DNA of 64,000 nucleotides from Nematostella vectensis (Eukaryota; Cnidaria; Anthozoa; Actiniaria; Edwardsiidae): the NCBI RefSeq assembly GCF_932526225.1, contig NC_064043.1:11203821-11267820 (forward strand), written 5' to 3'. The notes beneath the pieces were generated by a model. The model ran no database searches. It saw only the letters and a list, made by a program, of their open reading frames with translations, and was not told the DNA's origin. Shown here piece after piece: positions 13,580 through 25,307 of the stretch (position 1 is the stretch's first letter; every line of letters begins with the position of its first letter). The position numbers were made by a program, and so were the translations under genes.

Positions 13580-16500
13580 TTGGGGGGGGGGGGGGGGGGT
13601 GGACATGCCCCACTCCAGCCACAGCCCTGCTAGTGGGTGGTTGCCTAATGACTAGATAACATTGTATTCTCTCTTATTTTAAATGCAGGTAGAACAGGGA
13701 CAGCTATTTGTGCCTGGTTGATTGCCAGTGGCCAGTTTGAACAGGCACAGGTTGGTAGAGAATTATTGAACTATTGTTTGTTTATGTACCATAATAATGA
13801 TTATATAATATAACAAATTTCTTCTCTAAACAGTAGTTTTCACAAAGCTTTTGACACAAATGTTGCAAACTAGGTTTTTCATACAGTGCTTACCTGTCAT
13901 GTGAAGTGCCCAGAGCCTGAGAATTTCAAAGCCAAACCTTTTATCCATTGCTCCTACTGAGCTTGCAATTGATGTGTCCCAATTCTTTGTAAAATCAATT
14001 GTAGGAAGCTACACAAGTTCAAATTTCTGCCCATCTTAACATTGAAAACAGGACTGTTTTGATGTCAGATGCTAAGCACAATCTTGCATGTTCTTTATTG
14101 TATTAGATACTTATTAAATGATGTATAATTTTAGCACAGCCTGGAGTACTTTGGAGTGCGACGTACAGATTACAGTGTTGGTAAAACTTACCAAGGTGTT
14201 CAGACTCCTAGCCAGGTATATTAGCCGGCTCTATTCTAATCATATGCTCACACTAAGTTTGAAGGCTGCTATGTGTCAGTATTTTTTTTTATAATATCAT
14301 AGAAAGTAAAAGCACGGGCAAACCAGGATAAGAATCATTCTTTAGTGATCCTTCGGAAAAATAAAACTTAATTTGAAGTTGTGTCTTGACTGTTTTTTCA
14401 ATAAAGCCAGTTACATTACTATATTAGCCTCATATGTTGTTTTTGAGAGGAATTGTGGCACAGGGACTAAACCCCACAACTTATAATTATACTTCATCTC
14501 CCCAATGGATTACGAGGGACTGATTCTAATCCCGGTTCGCCTGTGGTAAGAGATGATAATTTGGCTTATTTACCTAGCTTTTTGAAAGTTTATTATTGTT
14601 TAATTTCCTCAGGGGCGTTATGTAGGGTACCTTGAGCAAATCTTTACAAAGCTGAACAGAAGAATGCCACCCGCTGTCACACTCAAATTGAAGACAATCA
14701 AAATTGATGGCATTGGAGGTAATATTATTTTCATATCTTTGATGCCAAATATAATAAAAAATATTCCTAGGTATGCCTTCTGTAGTTCCAGTCACAAAGA
14801 GAGAGGTGCATTTTTAATGTGACCCAAAACTCTTTTGGCATAAAAGAATTATTAAGACCAAGTGTGAGCTTTTTGTCATCTGATAGGGTGTATCTGTTCC
14901 TTTTAATTTACCCTACTGCATCCATCAATGCATGTTATTGGCTAGAGTGCGACTGATAGTTTGTTATTAGGTGTTGGTAATGGTGACGGTAAAGATTTGA
15001 GGCTAGAGGTTATAATCAACAGCAGTGTGGTGTGCCACATGTCATGCAGTGAGGGCCAGCCTGGACAGGTAATGTATGCAGTAAACAGGGGCTGGACAGA
15101 GGGGGTGGGGGTGGGGGGGTGCGCAGCCTGGACAGGTAATGTATGCAGTAAACAGGGGCTGGACAGAGGGGGTGGGGGTGGGGGGGGGGGTGCGCAGCCT
15201 GGATAGGTTATGTATGCAGTAAACGGGCTGGACAGAGAGGGTAGGGGTGGGGGGTGCGCAGCCTGGACAGGTAATGTATGCAGTAAACAGGGGCTGGACA
15301 GAGGGGGTGGGGGTGGGGGGTGCGCAGCCTGGATAGGTTATGTATGCAGTAAACGGGCTGGACAGAGAGGGTAGGGGTGGGGGGTGCGCAGCCTGGACAG
15401 GTAATGTATGCAGTAAACAGGGGCTGGACAGAGAGGGTGGGGGTGGGGGGTGCGCAGCCTGGATAGGTTATGTATGCAGTAAACAGGGGCTGGACAGAGG
15501 GGGTGGGGGTGGGGGGGTGCGCAGCCTGGACAGGTAATGTATGCAGTAAACAGGGGCTGGACAGAGAGGGTGGGGGTGGGGGGTGCGCAGCCTGGACAGG
15601 TAATGTATGCAGTAAACAGGGGCTGGACAGAGGGGGTGGGGGTGGGGGGGTGCGCAGCCTGGACAGGTAATGTATGCAGTAAACGGGGGCTGGACAGAGG
15701 GGGTGGGAGTGGGGGGGTGCGCAGCCTGGACAGGTAATGTATGCAGTAAACAGGGGCTGGACAGAGAGGGTGGGGGTGGGGGGTGCGCAGCCTGGATAGG
15801 TTATGTATGCAGTAAACAGGGGCTGGACAGAGGGGGTGGGGGTGGGGGGGTGCGCAGCCTGGACAGGTAATGTATGCAGTAAACAGGGGCTGGACAGAGA
15901 GGGTGGGGGTGGGGGGTGCGCAGCCTGGACAGGTAATGTATGCAGTAAACAGGGGCTGGACAGAGGGGGTGGGGGTGGGGGGTGCGCAGCCTGGACAGGT
16001 AATGTGTGCAGTAAACAGGGGCTGGACAGAGAGGGTGGGGGTGGGGGGTGCGCAGCCTGGACAGGTAATGTATGCAGTAAACAGGGGCTGGACAGAGGGG
16101 GTGGGGGTGGGGGGGTGCGCAGCCTGGACAGGTAATGTGTGCAGTAAACGGGGGCTGGACAGAGGGGGTGGGGGTGGGGGGGTGCGCAGCCTGGACAGGT
16201 AATGTATGCAGTCAACAGGGGCTGGCAGAGGGGGTGGGGGTGGGGGGTGCGCAGCCTGGACAGGTAATGTATGCAGTAAACAGGGGCTGGACAGAGGGGG
16301 TGGGGGTTGGGGGTGCGCAGCCTGGACAGGTAATGTATGCAGTAAACAGGGGCTGGACAGAGGGGGTGGGGGTGGGGGGGTGCGCAGCCTGGACAGGTAA
16401 TGTATGCAGTCAACAGGGGCTGGTAAGAGGGGGTGGGGGTGGGGGGTGCGCAGCCTGGACAGGTAATGTATGCAGTAAACGGGCTGGACTGAGGGGGTGG

Positions 16501-19500
16501 GGGTGGGGGGTGCGTAGCCTGGACAGGTAATGTATGCAGTAAACGGGCTGGACAGAGGGGGGTGGGGGTGGGGGGTGCGCAGCCTGGACAGGTAATGTAT
16601 GCAGTAAACAGGGGCTGGACAGAGGGGGTGGGGGTGGGGGGTGCGCAGCCTGGACAGGTAATGTATGCAGTAAACGGGCTAGACAGAGAGGGTTGGGGTG
16701 GGGGGTGCGCAGCCTGGACAGGTAATGTATGAAGTAAACAGGGGCTGGACAGAGGGGGTGGGGGGGTGCGCAGCCTGGACAGGTAATGTATGCAGTAAAC
16801 GGGCTGGACAGAGGGGGTGGGGGTGGGGGGGTGCGCAGCCTGGACAGGTAATGTATGCAGTAAACGGGCTGGACAGAGGGGGTGGGGGTGGAGGGTGCGC
16901 AGCCTGGACAGGTAATGTATGCAGTAAACAGGGGCTGGACAGAGGGGGTGGGGGTGGGGGGGGTGCGCAGCCTGGATAGGTTATGTATGCAGTAAACAGG
17001 GGCTGGACAGAGAGGGTGGGGGTGGGGGGGGGGGTGCGCAGCCTGGACAGGTAATGTATGCAGTCAACAGGGGCTGGACAGAGGGGGTGGGGGGGGGTGC
17101 GCAGCCTGGACAGGTAATGTATGCAGTAAACAGGGGCTGGACAGAGGGGGTGGGGGTGGGGGAGTGCGCAGCCTGGACAGGTAATGTATGCAGTAAACAG
17201 GGGCTGGACAGAGGGGGTGGGGGTGGGGGGGGGTGCGCAGCCTGGATAGGTTATGTATGCAGTAAACAGGGGCTGAACAGAGGGGGTGGGGGGTGGGGGG
17301 GTGCGCAGCCTGGATAGGTAATGTATGCAGTAAACGGGCTGGACAGTGGGGGTGGGGGGTGCGCAGCCTGGACAGGTAATGTATGCAGTAAACGGGCTGG
17401 ACAGAGAGGGTGGGGATGGGGGTGGGGGGGTGCGCAGCCTGGACAGTTAATGTATGCAGTAAACGGGCTGGACAGTGGGGGTGGGGGGGTGCGCAGCCTG
17501 GACAGGTAATGTATGCAGTAAACGGGCTGGACAGAGAGGGTGGGGGTGGGGGTGGGGGGGTGCGCAGCCTGGACAGTTAATGTATGCAGTAAACGGGCTG
17601 GACAGAGGGGGTGGGGGTGGGGGGTGCGCAGCCTGGATAGGTTATGTATGCAGTAAACAGGGGCTGGACAGAGGGGGTGGGGGTGGGGGGGTGCGCAGCC
17701 TGGACAGGTAATGTATGCAGTAAACAGGGGCTGGACAGAGGGGGTGGGGGTGGGGGGGTGCACAGCCTGGACAGGTAATGTATGCAGTAAACAGGGGCTG
17801 GACAGAGGGGGTGGGGGTGGGGGGGTGCGCAGCCTGGACAGGTAATGTATGCAGTAAACAGGGGCTGGACAGAGGGGGTGGGGGTGGGGGTGGGGGTGCG
17901 CAGCCTGGACAGGTAATGTATGCAGTAAACAGGGGCTGGACAGAGGGGGTGGGGGTGGGGGGGGGTGCGCAGCCTGGATAGGTTATGTATGCAGTAAACA
18001 GGGGCTGGACAGAGGGGGTGGGGGTGGGGGGGGGGTGCGCAGCCTGGATAGGTTATGTATGCAGTAAACAGGCTGGACAGAGAGGGTGGGGGTGGGGGGT
18101 GCGCAGCCTGGACAGGTAATGTATGCAGTAAACGGGCTGGACAGAGGGGGTGGGGGTTGGGGGTGCGCAGCCTGGACAGGTAATGTATGCAGTAAACAGG
18201 GGCTGGACAGAGGGGGTGGGGGTGGGGGGGTGCGCAGCCTGGACAGGTAATGTATGCAGTCAACAGGGGCTGGTAAGAGGGGGTGGGGGTGGGGGGTGCG
18301 CAGCCTGGACAGGTAATGTATGCAGTAAACGGGCTGGACTGAGGGGGTGGGGGTGGGGGGTGCGTAGCCTGGACAGGTAATGTATGCAGTAAACGGGCTG
18401 GACAGAGGGGGGTGGGGGTGGGGGGTGCGCAGCCTGGACAGGTAATGTATGCAGTAAACAGGGGCTGGACAGAGGGGGTGGGGGTGGGGGGTGCGCAGCC
18501 TGGACAGGTAATGTATGCAGTAAACGGGCTAGACAGAGAGGGTTGGGGTGGGGGGTGCGCAGCCTGGACAGGTAATGTATGAAGTAAACAGGGGCTGGAC
18601 AGAGGGGGTGGGGGGTGCGCAGCCTGGACAGGTAATGTATGCAGTAAACGGGCTGGACAGAGGGGGTGGGGGTGGGGGGGTGCGCAGCCTGGACAGGTAA
18701 TGTATGCAGTAAACGGGCTGGACAGAGGGGGTGGGGGTGGAGGGTGCGCAGCCTGGACAGGTAATGTATGCAGTAAACAGGGGCTGGACAGAGGGGGTGG
18801 GGGTGGGGGGGGTGCGCAGCCTGGATAGGTTATGTATGCAGTAAACAGGGGCTGGACAGAGAGGGTGGGGGTGGGGGGGGGGGGGGTGCGCAGCCTGGAC
18901 AGGTAATGTATGCAGTCAACAGGGGCTGGACAGAGGGGGTGGGGGGGGGGTGCGCAGCCTGGACAGGTAATGTATGCAGTAAACAGGGGCTGGACAGAGG
19001 GGGTGGGGGTGGGGGGGGTGCGCAGCCTGGATAGGTTATGTATGCAGTAAACAGGGGCTGAACAGAGGGGGTGGGGGGTGGGGGGGTGCGCAGCCTGGAT
19101 AGGTAATGTATGCAGTAAACGGGCTGGACAGTGGGGGTGGGGGGGTGCGCAGCCTGGACAGGTAATGTATGCAGTAAACGGGCTGGACAGAGAGGGTGGG
19201 GATGGGGGTGGGGGGGTGCGCAGCCTGGACAGTTAATGTATGCAGTAAACGGGCTGGACAGTGGGGGTGGGGGGGTGCGCAGCCTGGACAGGTAATGTAT
19301 GCAGTAAACGGGCTGGACAGAGAGGGTGGGGGTGGGGGTGGGGGGGTGCGCAGCCTGGACAGTTAATGTATGCAGTAAACGGGCTGGACAGAGGGGGTGG
19401 GGGTGGGGGGTGCGCAGCCTGGATAGGTTATGTATGCAGTAAACAGGGGCTGGACAGAGGGGGTGGGGGTGGGGGGGTGCGCAGCCTGGACAGGTAATGT

Positions 19501-20591
19501 ATGCAGTAAACAGGGGCTGGACAGAGGGGGTGGGGGTGGGGGGGTGCACAGCCTGGACAGGTAATGTATGCAGTAAACAGGGGCTGGACAGAGGGGGTGG
19601 GGGTGGGGGGGTGCGCAGCCTGGACAGGTAATGTATGCAGTAAACAGGGGCTGGACAGAGGGGGTGGGGGTGGGGGTGGGGGTGCGCAGCCTGGACAGGT
19701 AATGTATGCAGTAAACAGGGGCTGGACAGAGGGGGTGGGGGTGGGGGGGGGTGCGCAGCCTGGATAGGTTATGTATGCAGTAAACAGGGGCTGGACAGAG
19801 GGGGTGGGGGTGGGGGGGGTGCGCAGCCTGGATAGGTTATGTATGCAGTAAACAGGCTGGACAGAGAGGGTGGGGGTGGGGGGTGCGCAGCCTGGATAGG
19901 TAATGTATGCAGTAAACAGGGGCTGGACAGAGGGGGTGGGGGTGGGGGGGTGCAGCCTGGATAGGTTATGTTATGCAGTCAACAGGGGCTGGACAGAGGG
20001 GGTGGGGGTGGTGGTGCGCAGCCTGGATAGCTTATGTATGCAGTCAACAGGGGTGGGACAGAGGGGGTGGGAACGTAGGAAAATTCCTACAAAACAGAGG
20101 TGTGGCTGTGGTGTGAACTTTGGTTCACTGTCTGTTTTATGAACTATGTTTTGTAGATAAAGTATTTTGAAGATCTGGACAAGCTTGTGATCGCAGTTGG
20201 TGAAACGGATTGCCCTTCTCTCACTGGGGACATCAAAATCAAGTTCTACTCTAACAACCCTGTAAGTCAAATCATATTTGGGACTCATTATTGAACATCA
20301 CTTTCTTAATATTTTTTTTAATTCCTAGAATGTACCAGTTGGCTATGATCATTGTGCATTCTATTTCTGGTTCCATACAAGTTTCATAGAAAATTACAGG
20401 TATTGTTATTTTTTCTCTGGCATTATATCTTTGTATGAACTCAATTTGTGGTAAGCAGAAGTAAACCCAGTTCTTTCTCCTTTGCCAGATTGTTTCTGCG
20501 AAGAGAGGAATTGGATAATCCGCATAAACCAAAAGTATGGAAAGTCTACAAGGAAACATTTGCTGTTGACATTACGTTCCACCAGCAATAG
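5820..20591 (+). CDS. Voltage-sensing phosphatase (TPTE/Ci-VSP family), complete, 18 coding exons
   Basis: Plasma-membrane phosphoinositide phosphatase whose PTEN-like catalytic unit is gated by a voltage sensor (family knowledge). Exons: 5820-6079, 7304-7351, 7614-7698, 8112-8194, 8299-8409, 8854-8944, 9183-9246, 9897-9961, 11705-11765, 12102-12183, 12546-12634, 13689-13750, 14135-14215, 14613-14718, 14971-15068, 20157-20261, 20329-20399, 20489-20591. They sum to 1665 nt, an uninterrupted 554-aa frame. N-tail is acidic ([17 protein letters not shown]). S1 ~104-122, S2 FLIELSMR, S3 VLDLVVV, S4 [10 protein letters not shown] (Arg 202, 205, 211). The basic linker [11 protein letters not shown] leads to [20 protein letters not shown]. 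The active site HCKGGKGRTGT has Cys342 and Arg348 of CX5R intact, so it is predicted active, unlike human TPTE with its altered loop. A C2 domain follows, with [17 protein letters not shown]. The active-site codons are split by intron 11. Intron 15 is a 5-kb minisatellite. Confidence 0.95.
8327..8699 (+). repeat. Four-copy tandem duplication of the S3 exon end plus its splice donor
   Basis: The 3' ~83 nt of the S3 exon (from 8327) and its donor GTAAGTAATAC are repeated at 8421, 8514 and 8607, period 93-94 bp, inside the following intron. The intronic copies share a one-base deletion relative to the exon (cgtcttt to catctt), so they no longer encode S3 in frame. All four keep a GTAAGT donor. 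Reading through the first donor gives an immediate TAA. Confidence 0.95.
9017..9093 (+). repeat. 15-bp minisatellite in VSP intron 6
   Basis: About five copies of GCATGATGGACAGAC with substitutions, starting about 70 bp after the S4 exon donor. The preceding sequence is also rich in ACAGAC words. Confidence 0.9.
10122..11110. mobile_element. ~990-bp TIR element in VSP intron 8
   Basis: Left end GAATCCTATAGTCAAATTCT is matched by its inverse at the right end (one mismatch in about 21). No transposase reading frame is visible inside, so it is presumably non-autonomous. A target duplication was not clearly identified. Confidence 0.6.
12666..13263. mobile_element. ~600-bp hAT-like MITE in VSP intron 11
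   Basis: Ends CAGGGCTTCTGGAATTACGT and its inverse complement. Flanked by CTAAGA on both sides (12660-12665 and 13264-13269), taken as the target duplication. CAGGG termini suggest the hAT superfamily, although 6 bp is shorter than the usual 8-bp duplication. The interior has repeated AATTACGCGG-type words and no gene. It sits in the intron that splits the phosphatase active site. Confidence 0.75.
13556..13600 (+). repeat. (GT)n followed by a G homopolymer
   Basis: About 10 GT repeats run directly into a run of about 18 G, in VSP intron 11. Confidence 0.95.
15057..20080 (+). repeat. 5-kb G-rich minisatellite (~75 units of 62-71 bp) filling VSP intron 15
   Basis: The array starts at the real exon-15/intron-15 junction. 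Each unit contains CAGCCTGGACAG|GTAATG, a copy of the last 12 exon bases and the donor, then TATGCAGTAAACAGGGGCTG, then a GGGGGTGGGGGTGGGGGG block of variable length. Common variants are GGATAG|GTTATG and loss of AGG before GGCTGG. The G-blocks are on the transcribed (RNA-like) strand. The last units decay at about 20020-20080, ~75 bp before the exon-16 acceptor. Long ORFs on both strands here are repeat artefacts. Confidence 0.98.
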
Positions 20592-22224
20592 CATGTTTTG
20601 TGGAAAATTGTTTTGTAGAAGATATAAAGTGTAGCACACACACTAGCCCAATGGTTGGTTTCAGTTTATTGCTGCCAGTGCACTGAAGCAGAAAATTAAG
20701 GCAAATTCTCTGTGTTGGGTGAATTATCATCTTTTTAAAAGAAAATTGACCTATTGTAGCTTCAGTCACTGGTCTCACATTTTGGGTGAAACCGTGCTAG
20801 ATGATATCAACCCTTTTTGTACAAAAAAACATATGACCAGACAACAAAATTTTACAAAAACATATACTGTCTCAAACTAGGTACGGAATTTTTATTGAAG
20901 TTTGACAACAACTGTGCAGATACCGTACATCTGGGTGGGAAAACAGTTTAACCTTGATATACCAATATTTGATGTATAACAACTGACTTTTTGGGTATTA
21001 TATAATATTTGTAATAATAATTGATGATGCAATATTTGTCCCTTGTCATTATCAATGTTCTATTGAGAATTACAAACACAGTAGAAGATTGTTGTAACTT
21101 CTTAGGCCACAGATGTAGATGTAAAGCCACATTGTCACCAGTTTACTTCCAGAGGGCTGTGAGAAACCTCATCTGACAAAATAATCTATTAGAATCCACG
21201 CTATTTAACAGACCATCCTCTCTAAATAGACAATAGACTGCTGCTTTTACAATTTTGAAATGTTTTCTGTGTTTCCCATTAAAAGTCATTGAAGATTGTT
21301 ACAAAATCAACCAAAAGTAAACTGGTGACAATGCTGCTTTAACTTTCACAGTAATGAAATTGAAATTAATGGAAATCTAGCTACTTCCTATTCCATTGGA
21401 GTTCAACAAGCTTGTAAAAAGTATGCCATAGACCTTTTTTTAGGGTGACATGAAATGAAATGTACAGCAATAAGAATTGAGTGCATAATATTTTTAATGA
21501 AATAAAATTTTGATATGCCAAAAGGAAAGGAATTTTGAAAAGATCTGCCTACAATGAAAAGAAATAATGGATTTTTGATTTTATATAATTGTATCACTTA
21601 ATTGAAATACAATAAAGAATACTTTTTGGAGTGGAGCCACTTTTTATTTGTCTATATCTACAAAATTGAGCAAGTTTAGGTTAGAAGAAGAGGAATATAA
21701 AATAGTATTTAAGCTGTTTATATACATGTTCTTACACTTGAGAATTGGTTATTTTAACATAAATTCAAGTATTTGTTGTTCTGACATGGATTTTTAATGG
21801 CCTGAACTATTTCAGCACCAAACTTCTCACTGATTAGTTGGGAAAAAAATAAACATTCTCTAAACACATATATGGCTGTTTACATATGTTTGGTTATATA
21901 TAGAGTGGTTTTCATTAACCCATGAAATAAAGTGGGATAGTCAAAGTGTAATAGTCAAGAAAACACAAAAGAGAACAATGGAATTGGATCACAAAGTGTA
22001 ATACGCTAAAGTGTAGTTCACGTGTTAATGAAAATCACTCTAAATGTCCAAAATTCTTGTGGAATAATTTATTTACAAATGCTTTATGTACATGTCAAGT
22101 CTAGTTCTCAGCTATGTTATAACTGCTGGTAATTTTTAAATCCTTAAAACCTGAGTGGATACCACATGGTGTAGAAATATAAAAAAATCACATTTTTCAG
22201 CTTCAATTATGTAAGCTATTGAAA
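20592..22224. other. VSP 3' UTR and intergenic sequence
   Basis: AT-rich, no gene. AATAAA hexamers occur at 21501 and 21611 but cannot be assigned to a 3' end without transcripts. Contains one MITE at 21124-21339. Confidence 0.6.
21124..21339. mobile_element. TA-flanked MITE, family shared with 46756-47002
   Basis: Left end AAGCCACATTGTCACCAGTT and right end AACTGGTGACAATGCTGCTT form inverted repeats, flanked by TA on both sides. A second, better-preserved copy of the same family is at 46756-47002. Confidence 0.8.
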
Positions 22225-23842
22225 TCATGAATACTTTGCTTTGTATTCAGCCAAATTCTTCTTTGTAAAACACTCCTCATGATAGAGCTTGTTGTTGTCT
22301 TCCTGGCATCTACCACTGTACCCTTCGTCTGGGTTTGGGGCAATGACATCACAGCAACTGCTGCATCTTGGTCCAGCGTAAAGGGTGTAACATTCTTCGT
22401 GGTACTTCTTGCCAGAGTATATTCCCCATCTGCCAGACAGGCCTTTGCTGGGAAAGGCAATTAAGGCAAAGCAGCAATGCTCACATCGGGGCCCTTTGTT
22501 TTTAAGATAGCACTCTGTGTGATAGGCCTATAAAGAAAAGAAATAACAGTTAAGTAAAGATGTTATTGACTATGGTACTCTTACAATAAATTCAGAGCTG
22601 TTAGTATGTGAGCACCTCAGGAATTTTTAAAAATTACTGCTGTTTTTGACAGAAGCTAGCAGCCTGCTTTGAACCCAGAGAAATGCTTGCTACAAATATT
22701 TCAAAATAGTACTTTTTCAACCTTCATTCAATGAATTTTGATGACAGGTCTTGGTTGTTTGACACATCAGATTTTGAAAATCCATTTATATGCACTATGC
22801 CGATTTGAAGTTCAATGGACTTTGGGTTATCTGAATGCCCAGTTATTTTTAGGAGTTGCGCAGGTTTCAGATAGCGCGTAGAGGACAGTTACAATACAAT
22901 ACAATAAACTTTATTTAACGAGGGTTTCATATTAACCTTTTGCAGTTTTTATAATATATGGCCTTCCCTATATCTACGTACCTATGATAATAATAAAAAA
23001 CTATGTTAGACATTTACGGAAATACTAGGGGAAACTTGGAAATTAAACTATACAAGACACTAATACTACATGTTGATAAAGCAACTAACTACAAAACAGG
23101 CAGACGTCAACATAGAAACAAGTGTTCGCTTATCATTAAGTAGTGTAGCTCGGTTTTTTTTTTCGTTTCAAATCTAGAGGATACATTTGCATGACGATGA
23201 TTTTGGCGTTTGGACCATAATCGGCTTGGTAATAAGCGAGTAATTCTAATATTGGTGGTATCAACACTAATATCTATGCACTGTACACTGGTCAAATTAT
23301 AACAAACAGTAACCAGTTACTTATAGTACTTAACTTATATGTAGCTATGTAGTGTGAAAGTTTGACAAATCGGCTTGTGTGTGTTGTCAATTTTTATTGC
23401 TTTAAATATCACACACCTTCTGTCCTTGCCAAACGCTTTCTCCTGTGAAACCTTCATCAGGATCTGGGCATATTATGTCAAAACACGAGCAACACCTTTC
23501 TTCCTGTTGTGGAAACGACGTCTGGAGATCCTTTAGTAGATCTGTTTTTTCTTGTTTTACGTAAAGCAGGACGTTAGATGAGGCCACAGGCTCTGTTGCC
23601 TTCTCGCTGTATGGCGGTGGTGGTTCGTTGCTGTAAGCAGGGGGCATGGATGACGAACTATTTCCGTACTTTTCAACTAGTCGTTTCTTCGCTAGAGACA
23701 GGTCGTTGTTGCATTTTTTCAACTCACTCTCGGCCACATCCTTCGGGTACCCCATTTGGTTAACGAGCTCATACAGAGAAGATTCTGTTTCCTTGCTATT
23801 TCCTGACTTCGACATTTTCAATTTGCTAAAGAAACTCATCAT
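22225..23842 (-). CDS. UBA / PPxY / LIM-like zinc-knuckle protein, two exons, 242 aa
   Basis: Exon 1 is 23842..23417 and exon 2 is 22527..22225; donor GTGTGT, acceptor TTCTTTATAG, joined in phase 0, ending in TGA. N-terminal ~20-60 (ELVNQMGYPKDVAESELKKC) looks like a UBA-type three-helix ubiquitin-binding domain. Next come two WW-ligand motifs, PPAY and PPPPY, about residue 67-80. The C-terminal half has three repeats of C-x2-C ... H-x2-C: CCSC...HTEC, CEHC...HEEC, CSSC...HEEC. Repeats 1 and 3 share PDEGF/Y(S/T)G. The spacing H-x2-C-x7-C-x2-C is longer than the H-x2-C-x2-C of a canonical LIM domain, so this is a LIM-like or DA1-like zinc module rather than textbook LIM. Possible role: adaptor in ubiquitin/WW-E3 pathways (inference). 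I do not recognise a named orthologue. Confidence 0.8.
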
Positions 23843-24241
23843 ACACGGTCACGGACCGGAGACGGAATCTAAGCTTATATTATAAATTTATGGACGTTCT
23901 CTTACGTTTCGATTATGGAACAGCGCAGGCCTGGTTACCAAATCACGCCGTGTGATGTCATCATTATATCCAAAATAACCACCAATGGGGATCGGGTTTT
24001 AAAAATGGCTTACATAGTTATCTATTTTTAGAAAAAAAATATATTTTGTATCTTCAGTCTCTGAGTTTTTGCGGTATGGGAAAGTATTTCTAATGAGCTG
24101 AAAAGGCTGGCTTCAAACTGAAAGGAGATAATTAAAAATTGGACACACCTGAACACACGTAAAATGCATTTTGAGAACTCCGAAAAATCAAGTTTTTTTG
24201 TGACGCAAGCCAAAAAAATGGTTTGGAGCAACTTCAGAATA

Positions 24242-24620
24242 CCCGTCCACTGTGGAGCCACGTTACTGCCGTGATCCGCAGTCTGTCTTTCTGATTCATC
24301 TAACGAAATTATTTAATTTAATTGATCTAAGTCACTGCTACAGTGGTCCGCAGTCCGCGGTGGAGCCGTCTTTGCATATTTATAGAACGAAGTATCAAAT
24401 GATAACTCTAAGTAATCTAAGTCACCGCTACCGTAAACCGCGGTCCGCTGTGGAGCTATTGATGAATTAGTAGTCTTTCACTGCGGACCGCGAACCAACA
24501 TAACATATCCGATTATAATTTAATTGAGCAATGATGGATATTTTATATTGAGTAGTATTATAAACTAATTGTACAATGATGGATATTTTATATTGAGTAG
24601 TTCTGGACTGCGGACTGCGG
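24242..24620. repeat. Degenerate GC-box repeats (CCGCGGTCCGC words)
   Basis: Three or four diverged copies of a motif like AAGTCACCGCTACCGTAAAC followed by CGCGGTCCGCTGTGGAG, spaced about 100 bp. A 45-bp AT-rich direct repeat (GATGGATATTTTATATTGAG, twice) lies at about 24532-24602. Confidence 0.65.
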
Positions 24621-24647
24621 ACCGATGAAATTTAGAGGCCTTAAGAG

Positions 24648-25307
24648 CGCTGTGTCTACTTGCACGGCTTCCGGTAAAGGAGGGAAAAAAAACTAGCTGC
24701 ACGGCTGTCTCCAGTTTTCTCGATTTTTAGTCTAAATAACAAGTCTCTGGCTTTAAAACACTTCCACGATTATTTAGAACAGCCAAGCGACGATTTTTAG
24801 CCTGAAAAGCTATGCAACCAGCGGCCCGCAAATGCTCGGCAAAGTATGAACGAAGCGTGGAGCGACATTTCATGCATCGTTCATAATGTGCCGAGCACTC
24901 GCATGTCGCCTTTTGCGATTTTTTTCAAGCTCGAAGCCATCGTTTGACTGTTCTAAATAACGGTGGGAGGTTTTTAAAGTCAAAACTTTTCATTTTGGCT
25001 TAATGACAAAGAGAAAAAAGGGAAGTGCATCTACTTTTTTTCTCCTTGCACAGCTGCTTTGGCGAAAACGAGGTGTCGAACGCCACGCTTCGTTCATACT
25101 GTGCCGAGCATTTGCGGGTCACTCAATGCACAGCTTTTCAAGCTAAAAAACATCTCTTGGCTGTTAAGAGGTGTTTTTTTTAAATCGTGGAAGTGTTTCA
25201 AAGCTAGAAACTTGTTTTTTAGGCTAAAAATCGAGAAAATGGGAGACAGCCGTGCAGCTAGTTTTTTTTTTCCTCCTTTACCGGAAGCCGTGCAAGTAGA
25301 CACAGCG
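24648..25307. mobile_element. ~660-bp foldback element with ~140-bp inverted arms
   Basis: Left arm begins CGCTGTGTCTACTTGCACGG and the right arm ends with its complement. Similarity continues inward for about 140 bp with small changes. A second, inner inverted pair (TATGAACGAAGCGTGG and its inverse) occurs near 24843 and 25085. No transposase ORF. It ends about 290 bp upstream of the P5C reductase start. Confidence 0.8.

Noticed and set aside
15208-16413. 401-aa ORF on the minus strand, Pro/Cys-rich and repetitive
   Set aside because: It is the reverse strand of the intron-15 minisatellite; its frame follows the unit length and there is no start, splice or family context.
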